Source of the DNA: Cloacibacillus porcorum | Lineage (GTDB): Bacteria; Synergistota; Synergistia; Synergistales; Synergistaceae | NCBI RefSeq assembly: GCF_001701045.1 | Contig: NZ_CP016757.1 | Span: 3,064,219 to 3,128,218 of the forward strand | Direction of reading: 5' to 3' | DNA length: 64,000 nt | Part shown: piece after piece, positions 44,815 to 52,683 of the stretch | Layout: each line of letters opens with the position of its first letter | Position numbering within the stretch: the stretch's first letter is position 1 | The notes under the pieces: model-generated | The model's input: the letters and a program-made list of their open reading frames with translations, nothing else | What the model was told of the DNA's origin: nothing | The model's database searches: none | Program-made: the position numbers and the translations under genes

Positions 44815-46233
44815 TCAGTTTTTGGCTGACGCCGTCGTTTCCGTGGAATCCGGCATCGCCTTTTCTTTAGTGTCGAGCAGCTTCATAAAGCTGCAGACGA
44901 AGGGCAGCGTTGCAAAGAAGGTCAGGACGTTGGCGGCCGCCTGGCTGACCGCGACGCCGTCCACTCCCATGAAGGCCGGCAATATTACCAGCATCGGCAT
45001 AAAAAATATTCCCTGCCGCAGCGAGGCCAGCACCGAGGCGCGCGCCGCGAAACCGAGCTCCTGCATCATCATCTCCGTGATGATGAATATCGGCTGGAGG
45101 ATGAATACCGCCGCCTGACAGCGGAGGGTAAAGGTGCCTACGCCGATGATCGCCGCGTCTCCGTAGCTGAATACGGTGACGATCTCCCGCGCGAAGATAT
45201 ATGTGAGGACCGAAATGGCGATCATGCAGAGCGAGCCAATCTTTATCGTGAACCAGAAGCCCTCGCGGATACGCGCGTACTGCTTCGCCCCGTAATTGTA
45301 GGCCGCCACGGGTAAAAAGCCCTGCGTTATGCCAGTAACGATGGCGAATAGGAACATGACGACGCGCGAAACGACGGACATCGCCGCGATCGCCGCGTCG
45401 CCGTAGGGCCCGGCGGCGTAATTGAGCGCCGCCGTGGAGAGGCTGGAAAATCCCTGCCGCGTGAGGGAGGGGCTGCCGATCCTGAATATATCGTAGTATT
45501 CGCGCGGGTCGCGCGATATGCTGGTAAGCCTCAGTTTCGTAATACTCTTGCCGCGCAGGAAGTATTCATAGAGGATCACGAAGCTAACAAACTGGCTCAC
45601 AAGCATCGCGACACCGGCTCCCGCGATACCCATCTTCAGAGAAAATATCAGCACCGGGGTCAGAACTATATTAAGCAGAGAGCCGCAGAGCAGCCCCCGC
45701 ATCGAATAGGCCGCCTTACCCTCGGCGCGCAGAATGTTGTTCATGACAAAGGCCGAACAGGCAAAGGGAGCGCTGAAGAGCACGTGGCGCGAATAGTCGA
45801 CGGCGTAGGGAAGGATGCTCTCCGTCGCGCCGAGAAGCCGCATAAGTCCCACGACATACTTAATGCCAAGGACGGCCGTCACTATGCCGATAAAGATAAC
45901 GGTAAAAAAGGAGGTGGAGGCAAAGCGGCTCGCCTCGGTGTCGTCGCCCGAGCTGAGGCTTATCTCTATCTTACTCTCCGCGCCGCGGCCAAAGGTGTAG
46001 CCAACGGCGTTAAAAAAGGCGAAGATGACAAAAACAACGCTGGTGGCAGCGTTTGCACTGGTTCCCAGCTTTGAGACAAAGTACACGTTTGATATGAGGT
46101 AAAGGGTGGTGACGGTCATGATAACCGTCGTCGGTCCGCCAAGGGAGAGGATGAGTCTCCCCACGGGTTCGCTGAGCATTCGCCTACGCTGTTCCTCCTT
46201 GCCGAGCGCCGCTGATGATTGATGTCCTAACAT
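44815..46233 (-). CDS. MATE-family efflux transporter
   Basis: 472 residues with 12 predicted membrane segments in two similar halves. The N-terminal PVGRLILSLGGPTTVIMTVTTLYLISNVYFVSKLG (in sections) and the AYNYGAKQYARIREGF motif near residue 310 are typical of the NorM/DinF-type MATE group. It exports cationic drugs or metabolites with Na+ or H+. GAGGA lies 8 bases before the ATG. It is monocistronic; no neighbouring regulator. Confidence 0.9.
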   Translation of the reverse strand: MLGHQSSAALGKEEQRRRMLSEPVGRLILSLGGPTTVIMTVTTLYLISNVYFVSKLGTSANAATSVVFVIFAFFNAVGYTFGRGAESKIEISLSSGDDTEASRFASTSFFTVIFIGIVTAVLGIKYVVGLMRLLGATESILPYAVDYSRHVLFSAPFACSAFVMNNILRAEGKAAYSMRGLLCGSLLNIVLTPVLIFSLKMGIAGAGVAMLVSQFVSFVILYEYFLRGKSITKLRLTSISRDPREYYDIFRIGSPSLTRQGFSSLSTAALNYAAGPYGDAAIAAMSVVSRVVMFLFAIVTGITQGFLPVAAYNYGAKQYARIREGFWFTIKIGSLCMIAISVLTYIFAREIVTVFSYGDAAIIGVGTFTLRCQAAVFILQPIFIITEMMMQELGFAARASVLASLRQGIFFMPMLVILPAFMGVDGVAVSQAAANVLTFFATLPFVCSFMKLLDTKEKAMPDSTETTASAKN

Positions 46234-46462
46234 TCGTATGTTCCTCTTTTATTCTTAAAGATATATGTCAAAAATCCCATACGACGGCCGGGACACACGG
46301 CCTTTAATTATCATATTACTATTTCAGACCGGCTCCGCCGCCAGTCTCAGTATCGCTTTTTACCCCCTTCGCGTCATCTGTAATTGAACCGAAGACCGGC
46401 TCCGCCATACGCGGCGGAAAACGCCCGTATAAACATCGTCCTTATGGCGGAGCCGGAAACGG

Positions 46463-47284
46463 TTATCTGTAGCTGATCCGCAGTCCGACGCCGCACTCCG
46501 CGACGCAAAACTCTCGCGAGAGTGCCGCCTTCGCGGCAAAATCCGTACAGTGACAGGGATGGAGCCGTGTCACCCCCGCCGACTTCATGTAGGCGATGAC
46601 CGCCGCCAGCTCTTCTGGCGAACTGGACAGCATATGAAAACCGCCCACGACATCGGCGATGCGCCGTTCTCCCGTGACCTCGCCCGCCCATTCGATGATG
46701 TTGCAGATGCCGGAGTGCGAACAGCCGGTGACAATAACCAATCCCTCCGGCCCTGCGTAGGCAAGGGCGGAATCGTCAAGGCAATAATCGTCGCGCTCGC
46801 CGTCGGAATCTATTATCTTGCCGACAGCCCGCCGCGGCGCCACCGCCTCCGGTATCTCTCCCAGCCACCACAAACCTGGGGCAAGCTCGCGCGGTTCAGC
46901 CGAGAGGGCAAGATCAAAGTAACGTCCCAGCGCCTCCGCCCCCATCATCGTCCCGATGGTGAGACCTCCGTGCGTCTTATTCTCAAAGACCAGCGGGTGT
47001 GCCGTCAGCTGCGGACGGCGCGAAAGTTCCCGGCGGTCAAAGAGCGAGACAAGCGAATGCGTTCCCCAGGTGTGGTCGTTGTGCCCGTGGGAGTAAACAA
47101 GCCCGTCCATCAGCGTCAGGTCGATCCCCATCCACGCCGCGTTGCGGATAAAGACATCGGAGTACCCCGTGTCAAAGAGAAATTTTTTATCGCCGCAGTC
47201 TATCCAAAAGGAGAGCCCCGGCTCCCCCAAATAATATCGGTCTATGAGCGTGTTGTTATCGGTAAGTATGCTAAGATCAAGCAT
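46463..47284 (-). CDS. MBL-fold metallo-hydrolase (second paralogue)
   Basis: 273 residues. The metal motif SHGHNDH is near residue 65, followed by GCSHSGICNII near 190, GGFHML near 215 and a late LHPCHCTDF, which adds a Cys/His-rich end typical of the dihydropterin-synthase-like MBL group. Cytoplasmic; substrate unknown. GAGGGGG lies upstream of the ATG. The 46374-46691 ORF on the same strand is a shadow of its C-terminal part. Confidence 0.78.
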   Translation of the reverse strand: MLDLSILTDNNTLIDRYYLGEPGLSFWIDCGDKKFLFDTGYSDVFIRNAAWMGIDLTLMDGLVYSHGHNDHTWGTHSLVSLFDRRELSRRPQLTAHPLVFENKTHGGLTIGTMMGAEALGRYFDLALSAEPRELAPGLWWLGEIPEAVAPRRAVGKIIDSDGERDDYCLDDSALAYAGPEGLVIVTGCSHSGICNIIEWAGEVTGERRIADVVGGFHMLSSSPEELAAVIAYMKSAGVTRLHPCHCTDFAAKAALSREFCVAECGVGLRISYR

Positions 47285-47466
47285 TTAACCGCCCCCTCAA
47301 TTCAAAATGATGTCCCAACCTCACGGCAATTATAATATAACACCGACAGCAGCCGCTGTCCCGCTTATAAGCAAAATAGTGAAAAATAACGGCAAAGCTG
47401 CCTATTTTGCCGTTATTGCCGCTCCTTGCGAAATATATTATGGTCAAAAAGAGAGGTGGATGAAAT

Positions 47467-48147
47467 ATGTTTGACTTTAATGATAAAAGAAGACTGTCGC
47501 CGGTGCTTCATCCGGTGCCGGCAGGCGTCTCTTCCGTCTGTATCTTCGGAGCAGACGGGAAACCGCTCACAAGCAAAGAAGATAACGATTATGAGGCGTT
47601 TCTCTGGCGTCCGTACCTTGAAAGGCAATGGGGACGGCAGGATTCCCCGCTCCTACTCTTCGTTCTCATGAACCCCAGCTCCGCCAACGCCGCCTACGAC
47701 GACAACTCCACAAGAAGGTGCCTTGATATCGCAGAAAGACACGGCTTCGGCGGCATGATAATCACCGATATCTGGGCGCTGCGCAGCACGGGGAATGAGC
47801 GGCTGCTCTCGGAGCCGGGAGCGGCGGGAGACAATATGGCCTATCTGCAAATATTCACCGCGGGCGACATCAATACCGGCGGCGAATATTACCGCCGACT
47901 GATGACCTTGAAGAACAACCTGGACTTCGTCGCGGCGGCGCTGAAAAATCCACGCGTCACCAAGGTATACTGCGGCTGGGGAGAGCACAAAGAGCCGGAT
48001 GAGCGCCAGCGGCTGAAAGAGACCGCCGCGCTCCTGCGGAGTTCAAAGAAACCCCTGGTCTGCGCCTCTCAAAACGAGGACGGCTCTCCCAAATATGTCC
48101 TCTACACCCCCGTCGGCGCGCCGCTGGTGCCGTTTAAAGCAGATTAA
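47467..48147 (+). CDS. DUF1643 domain-containing protein
   Basis: 226 residues. The central LLFVLMNPSSANAAYDDNSTRRCLDIAERHGFGG, read in sections, matches the DUF1643 pattern MLNPSTAdaxxDDxTirRC; IWALRSTGNERLL follows, then the CGWGEHKEP segment. The function of the family is unknown; it occurs near mobile and defence regions. Its stop lies inside the degenerate first repeat of the CRISPR array, so its 3' end and the array touch. Confidence 0.8.
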   Translation: MFDFNDKRRLSPVLHPVPAGVSSVCIFGADGKPLTSKEDNDYEAFLWRPYLERQWGRQDSPLLLFVLMNPSSANAAYDDNSTRRCLDIAERHGFGGMIITDIWALRSTGNERLLSEPGAAGDNMAYLQIFTAGDINTGGEYYRRLMTLKNNLDFVAAALKNPRVTKVYCGWGEHKEPDERQRLKETAALLRSSKKPLVCASQNEDGSPKYVLYTPVGAPLVPFKAD

Positions 48148-48633
48148 TGACGGATGACCCCGCGGAGGGCACGACTTCAGGCGGCTCTTGTCGAACGACG
48201 CCCTGCCAGTTTCAACTACCGTGCCCGCGGAGGGCACGACTGAACGCCTGTGTCGAAAATGTACGGCGTATATGGGTTTCAACTACCGTGCCCGCGAAGG
48301 GCACGACGTCTGCCCGTCGCTGCGGATGCCGAGGTTCGACACGTTTCAACTACCGTGCCCGCGAAGGGCACGACGCGCACGCCAATGTGATAGCCGCTCA
48401 CGACCAGTTTCAACTACCGTGCCCGCGAAGGGCACGACCTATAGATTGCTCCTCGTCGTCGATCGTCATTAGTTTCAACTACCGTGCCCGCGAAGGGCAC
48501 GACAGGGCTTGCCGGTGTTTTCTATCAGCTCCGTAGGTTTCAACTACCGTGCCCGCGAAGGGCACGACGAGCGAGGGGGCGCGTCTGACTGAGAGCGCCG
48601 TGTTTCAACTACCGTGCCCGCGAAGGGCACGAC
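48144..48633 (-). CRISPR. CRISPR array, 32-bp repeats, type I-C-like, no cas genes in window
   Basis: Seven good repeats of 32 bp at 48209, 48276, 48343, 48407, 48472, 48537 and 48602, plus a degenerate one at 48144-48175; spacers are 32-35 bp, all different. Read on the minus strand the repeat begins GTCGTGCCCTTCGCGGGC and ends GGTAGTTGAAAC, with a GTGCCC-TTCGC-GGGCAC hairpin, closely like type I-C repeats. Decay is at the left end (48144 repeat; the 48209 repeat has one changed base), and the GTTGAAAC end points left, so transcription is probably leftward from an AT-rich leader right of 48633. Confidence 0.95.
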
Positions 48634-48910
48634 GGAATAACTGTTTTATATGGTAATACTAACATATTTTTCCCCATATTGCGCGAAGTGTGCGATCTCC
48701 GCATTTACATGGTTCTCTGTTTGTAAGAAATATTCGCCGAATACAGGCACACGGCGCGGCGCGAAGTTCCTATAAAAATCATGCGCGCTTCAGCTTCGCG
48801 CTGGCAGACATGTCTTCCTTTTCAGTATAATTTTGTGCGTATCACGTTTCATGTCGCGTAGCGTAGCCGTTGATACTGCGGCCTATTTTTTCTTATCTTA
48901 ACACTGGCCC
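48634..48910 (-). other. Presumed CRISPR leader and gap
   Basis: No gene is seen. The first ~60 bases next to the array are AT-rich (TGTTAGTATTACC on the minus strand), as expected for a leader, followed by a GC-richer part with short inverted repeats (GCGCGAAG/CTTCGCGC near 48755 and 48790). No cas gene precedes it. Confidence 0.5.
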
Positions 48911-48960
48911 GTATAAAAGACAAAGGCCCCGCCCCACGGCGACGCCTCTGCCCTTTTTTC
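48911..48960 (-). terminator. Bidirectional terminator downstream of citF
   Basis: GACAAAGGC...GCCTCTGCC stem with inner CGCC/GGCG. On the minus strand it is followed by TTTTAT; on the plus strand by CCTTTTTTC. It closes the citDEF transcript and shields the CRISPR leader. Confidence 0.75.
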
Positions 48961-48985
48961 TATTTAACTGCCGCTTGTACGCTGT

Positions 48986-50533
48986 TTACTTTTTAAGCTG
49001 TCTGACGACGTCGATAACGGTGCCGTCTCTCCACTCGACTACTCCTATTATCCGGTCCGTGGTCGCCACGGGATCGGTCGGGCCGGACATTTTCTTCGCC
49101 CTCGCCGCCAGTTCTTCCATGCTGATTATGGGCAGTCCCTTGAGACCAGATACGGCGTCTAACAGGTCTTTTCTTCTCGGGTTGAGGGTGACTCCGTATT
49201 CTGTCACTATGGCGTCGACTACTTCTCCCGGTGTGGTGACGTTGTAGACTTTGTCTGTCACGCAGGGGATTCTGCCTCTCAGGAGCGGCTGCGCTATTAT
49301 TGTCAGTTTGGCTCCCGCCGCGGTGTCCTGGTGGCCTCCGGTCCCGTGGAGCAGCGCTCCGTCGGCTTCGGTGTTGACGTTGGCGTTGAAGTCGGTGTCT
49401 ACTTCGGTCGCTCCGAGGATCACTACATCCAGCATGTTTACCGCAGCTCCGCAGTTCCACGGGTTGGCGTACCAGTCGGCGGAGATTTCTATGTGGTTGG
49501 GGTTTTCTCCGATGGATTTGACGGCTTCAAGGTCGAATGACTGGACGTCCATTAGTTTGTCCACGAGCCCATCTTTGAGGAGTTCGACGAAGTAGCCGGT
49601 TATTCCTCCGAGTCCGAAGCTGCCTTTGATTCCTTTTTTGAGCATGGCCTCTTTCATGAAGGCGGTGACTGCCAGCGGGATGCCTCCGGCTCCGGTCTGG
49701 AAGGAGATTCCGTCTTTGAAGTAGGGGCTGGCTTCTATGAGGCGCGAGGCGTAGCTGGAGATGAGGAGTCTCAGCGGGTCTCTGGTGACTTTGGTGGTTC
49801 CGGAGACTATTCCTGCGGGGTCGCCTATGGAGGGGACTTCTACTACGAGGTCGGCTTTGGTCTGGGGGATGGAGACGGGCGCCGCAGGGTATTGTACGAG
49901 GTTGTCTGTTATTGCTATGACTTTGTCGGCGTAGTCGGCGTCGGTGTAGGCGTAGCCCAGGGAGCCGCAGGCGGATTTGCCCAGGGTGCCGCAGATGTTG
50001 CCGTATTTGTCCGCCGTGGGCGCTCCGATGAAGGCGACGTCTATGTGGACGTCTCCCGCCATTACGGCGCGGGGACGCCCTCCGTGGCTTCTGAGGACTA
50101 CGGGTACCTGCATGCCGCCTTCGGAGACGAGCTGGCCTATGGGGCCGTTGACTGAGCCCATGATTTTTGTCACTACTCCGCTTTTGATGTGGTCTATGAC
50201 TTTTTTGTGGACTCCGAAGAGGGCTGTCGGGAAGAGGGTGAGTCCTTTGATGCCAAGTTCGGCGCAGGCGTCCAGGACCATGTTGACTACGTAGTCTCCG
50301 TTTCTGAGGTGGTGGTGGAAGGAGATTGTCATGCCGTCTTTGAGGCCCGCCGCTTTGATGGCCTCTTTGATTGAGGATACTGTTTTGTCGGTGATGTCGC
50401 TGTTGTAGCAGCGGAGTTTGGCTCCCGATATGCTGCCTTCGGGTTTTCTCGCAAAGGCTCCCTGGTAGTGTTTTACTTGGCCGTAGCCCTCTATGTAGTC
50501 GGGGATTTCCCGCTTTACTGCGTTTTTCGTCAT
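48986..50533 (-). CDS. citF: Citrate lyase alpha subunit (citrate:acetyl-ACP transferase)
   Basis: 515 residues, usual for CitF. It exchanges the acetyl group on the lyase ACP for citrate, forming citryl-ACP. Recognisable parts are TISFHHHLRNGDYV near residue 70, GRPRAVMAGDVHIDVAFIGAPTADKYGN (about 153-180) and GTGGHQDTAAGAK near residue 400. It forms a complex with CitE and CitD; all three adjoin, but citC, citX and citG (ligase and prosthetic-group genes) are not in the window. Substrates such as citramalate are possible. Codon use is unusual: the coding strand is rich in A and C, with GGA, GAA, AAA, CTC and ATA favoured. Confidence 0.93.
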   Translation of the reverse strand: MTKNAVKREIPDYIEGYGQVKHYQGAFARKPEGSISGAKLRCYNSDITDKTVSSIKEAIKAAGLKDGMTISFHHHLRNGDYVVNMVLDACAELGIKGLTLFPTALFGVHKKVIDHIKSGVVTKIMGSVNGPIGQLVSEGGMQVPVVLRSHGGRPRAVMAGDVHIDVAFIGAPTADKYGNICGTLGKSACGSLGYAYTDADYADKVIAITDNLVQYPAAPVSIPQTKADLVVEVPSIGDPAGIVSGTTKVTRDPLRLLISSYASRLIEASPYFKDGISFQTGAGGIPLAVTAFMKEAMLKKGIKGSFGLGGITGYFVELLKDGLVDKLMDVQSFDLEAVKSIGENPNHIEISADWYANPWNCGAAVNMLDVVILGATEVDTDFNANVNTEADGALLHGTGGHQDTAAGAKLTIIAQPLLRGRIPCVTDKVYNVTTPGEVVDAIVTEYGVTLNPRRKDLLDAVSGLKGLPIISMEELAARAKKMSGPTDPVATTDRIIGVVEWRDGTVIDVVRQLKK

Positions 50534-50558
50534 GTCATTTCACCTCTTGTTGACCAGT

Positions 50559-51419
50559 TTATGCCAGGCCGGCGCGGACGAGTGTGTATTCCGCCCTTTT
50601 GACTACGGGGATGTCTACCATTTTGCCGTCTACTGTTACCGCTCCCTGTCCGCGGGCCGCCGCCTCTTTGGCCGCGGCGATTATTTTCTGCGCTTTGGCT
50701 ATTTCTTGTTCGGTGGGGGTGAATATGTCGTGGATTATTTTTATCTGGTTGGGGTGGATTATGGATTTGCCGGAGAAGCCGAGCTGTTTTATGAATTCGG
50801 TCTCTTTGCGCAGTCCTTCGTCGTCGGTTATGCGCGCGAATACTGTGTCGAGGGGTTCTACTCCCGCGGCGCGCGCCGCGAAGACGAGCATTCTTCTCGC
50901 CCATTCGAGTTCTGTGCTGTCGTCTGAACGGTTGGTTTTGAGGTCGGCGCGGAGGTCTTCTCCTCCGGGGATTATGGCCTCTATGCGCGGGGAGGCTTTG
51001 GCTATTTCGTAGGCGTTCCAGATGCCGTGCGCGGTCTCAAGGAGGCAGTGGAGGCTGAGTTTGCCCACCGGAAGGCCGTTTTGTTCTTCCAGTCTGGAGA
51101 GTTCTTCGTCTATTATTTTTACGGTGTTTTCGTCTTCGACTTTGGGGACGCGGATTCCGTCGAGGCGTTTGTTGGGGACTATGGCCGCTAGGTCGTCTTT
51201 CCAGTATTCGGTGTCTATGCCGTTGATGCGGACTGAGACGTAGCAGTCTCCGAATTCTCCCTGTTGGAGGTATTTGGAGACGAGTATGCGCGCCGTGTCT
51301 TTTTCTACCATCGCCACGGCGTCTTCAAGGTCGAGGATTATTCCGTCGGAACCGAATAGGTAGCCTCTCGTGAGCATGTTGGGGTTGTTGCCCGGAAGGT
51401 AGAGCATTGTGCGTCTCAT
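50559..51419 (-). CDS. citE: Citrate lyase beta subunit (citryl-ACP lyase)
   Basis: 286 residues of the HpcH/HpaI-related CitE fold. It splits citryl-ACP into oxaloacetate and acetyl-ACP. RRTMLYLPGNNPNML opens the protein, DGIILDLEDAVAM carries the metal site near residue 27, and ETAHGIWNAYEIAKA and the IPGGEDLRADL segment follow. It starts one base after citD ends. The same A/C-rich codon pattern as citF. Confidence 0.93.
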   Translation of the reverse strand: MRRTMLYLPGNNPNMLTRGYLFGSDGIILDLEDAVAMVEKDTARILVSKYLQQGEFGDCYVSVRINGIDTEYWKDDLAAIVPNKRLDGIRVPKVEDENTVKIIDEELSRLEEQNGLPVGKLSLHCLLETAHGIWNAYEIAKASPRIEAIIPGGEDLRADLKTNRSDDSTELEWARRMLVFAARAAGVEPLDTVFARITDDEGLRKETEFIKQLGFSGKSIIHPNQIKIIHDIFTPTEQEIAKAQKIIAAAKEAAARGQGAVTVDGKMVDIPVVKRAEYTLVRAGLA

Positions 51420-51692
51420 TTATTTAACACTCTCCTTTTGCAGTCTTTTGTAGGCCGCTTCGACTCTCGCGCCGAGGACGATGTCGAGGGCTCCGTTGTC
51501 CTGGACTCTGACTTCGATGTCTTTCGTCCCCAGCTCGCACAGGGTGTCGGTTATTTTCTTTTCCATCGCGCTTTTGAAGCGGGCCGCGCTGGCTCCCGTT
51601 ATCTCTATTTTGATTCCGGCTCCCGATGGCGCTTCGGTGAGGGTCACGAGGCAGTCCATTGATTCGAGTGTGCCGGCCTGGGATGTCTTCAT
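51420..51692 (-). CDS. citD: Citrate lyase acyl carrier protein (gamma subunit)
   Basis: 90 residues. AGTLESMDCL at 6-15 carries Ser11, the position equivalent to the serine that holds the phosphoribosyl-dephospho-CoA arm in Klebsiella CitD. It carries acetyl/citryl groups between CitF and CitE. AGGGGG lies about 9 bases before the ATG. First gene of citDEF; a weak promoter (TTGCGG, TATATA) may lie in the 160-base gap before it. Confidence 0.9.
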   Translation of the reverse strand: MKTSQAGTLESMDCLVTLTEAPSGAGIKIEITGASAARFKSAMEKKITDTLCELGTKDIEVRVQDNGALDIVLGARVEAAYKRLQKESVK

Positions 51693-51852
51693 TTTTCTTT
51701 TCCCCCTTGGTCTGGTCTTTCTTACTGATCGTCGGTTATTTTTATATAATGCCGCACTTGCCGCCGCAACGCCGGCGTTTCCGCCGTCCGGCGATAGTTG
51801 ACGCGGCCCGCCTCTCGATTCTGATCCTTACCGATTGGAAGGCCGCTGTCGG

Positions 51853-52653
51853 TTATTGCGCCATGCTGTTGGCGCTGCTCATTATCACTTCGAGGACTCC
51901 TCCGGCGATTGCGAGGGCTTTGTCTGTGATGCTCCAGCAGTGAGAAGAATCCCCCCGCGGATCGACATCGCCTATTTTTAGCCCCTTCGTCACATGTACG
52001 TGAGGATGGATCAGCCCTCTCAAAATACCGTCAAGTCTTGCGCAAACCTCGGCGCCGTTGACGTAGCCCACCACTTCCCCGCAGGAGACTTCGTCGCCGA
52101 TTTTGCGTACCGGCAGAAGGTAACCGTCAGTCGGTGCGCGAAGCAGCCTCTCCGTGCTGTAGCCCTTTATTATCCCCGGCACTCCGGTGTTTGGTATCGC
52201 GCCGCCGTTGGTAATGACGCGCCCCAGAGTGTGTCCGCGTTTGGTCTCTATCACCGCATGAACCTCCTGCGGCGCGGAGAACCCCGGGCCGATGCCGATG
52301 ACCAGCGGCGCCATATTTTTAGTTGTTCCAAGGTTTTTCTTTGCCATTATCGCGTCTACGAGGATATCCGGCCTTATCTTTTCAATGGATCTGCCATCCG
52401 GATCGACAAGAACCTGTATGATCTCCGAAGCGGGGACAAATTCTTTTGCCGAATCTATCAGCACCGCAGTCATATCTTCTACCTTCGCGGAGCCGTCAAA
52501 GACGGCGGAGGCGACGGCGACCGTTCTGCGCACAACGAGGGGATATTCTGTCTCAAGAACGAGCACGGAGTAGCCTACCCTCCAGAGCCGGTATATTATC
52601 CCCGTCGCCAGATCTCCCCCTCCCCTTACAATAACCGTTTTGCCGTTTCTCAT
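51853..52653 (-). CDS. yqeB: YqeB, selenium-dependent molybdenum hydroxylase accessory protein
   Basis: 266 residues starting with TVIVRGGGDLATGIIYRL, the Rossmann-like N-terminus of the EF2563/YqeB family, with a C-terminal biotinyl-like part (RAPTDGYLLPVRKIGDEVSCGEVVGYV). YqeB is found with selenium-dependent molybdenum hydroxylases and selD, where it helps mature the labile-selenium Mo cofactor. Here it follows the OYE fusion gene by 30 bases and is near three Mo-hydroxylase subunit genes, supporting selenium use by that enzyme. Other members of the system (yqeC, selD) are not seen. Confidence 0.85.
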   Translation of the reverse strand: MRNGKTVIVRGGGDLATGIIYRLWRVGYSVLVLETEYPLVVRRTVAVASAVFDGSAKVEDMTAVLIDSAKEFVPASEIIQVLVDPDGRSIEKIRPDILVDAIMAKKNLGTTKNMAPLVIGIGPGFSAPQEVHAVIETKRGHTLGRVITNGGAIPNTGVPGIIKGYSTERLLRAPTDGYLLPVRKIGDEVSCGEVVGYVNGAEVCARLDGILRGLIHPHVHVTKGLKIGDVDPRGDSSHCWSITDKALAIAGGVLEVIMSSANSMAQ

Positions 52654-52683
52654 GACAAAGAAAAACCTCTCTTCAATTTTTTG

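Noticed and set aside
46374-46691. 105-residue minus-strand ORF
   Set aside because: Shadow of the MBL-fold gene in another frame.
48147-48536. 129-residue plus-strand ORF with repeated FNYRAREGHD/TTVPAKGTT units
   Set aside because: It is the translation of the CRISPR repeats, not a protein.
48634-48910. cas gene or anti-CRISPR gene next to the array
   Set aside because: No ORF of suitable length with a ribosome site in either direction.
49331-50927. Several plus-strand ORFs rich in Val, Gly, Phe across citF and citE
   Set aside because: Produced by the GT-rich antisense strand of citDEF; no ribosome sites or recognisable domains.
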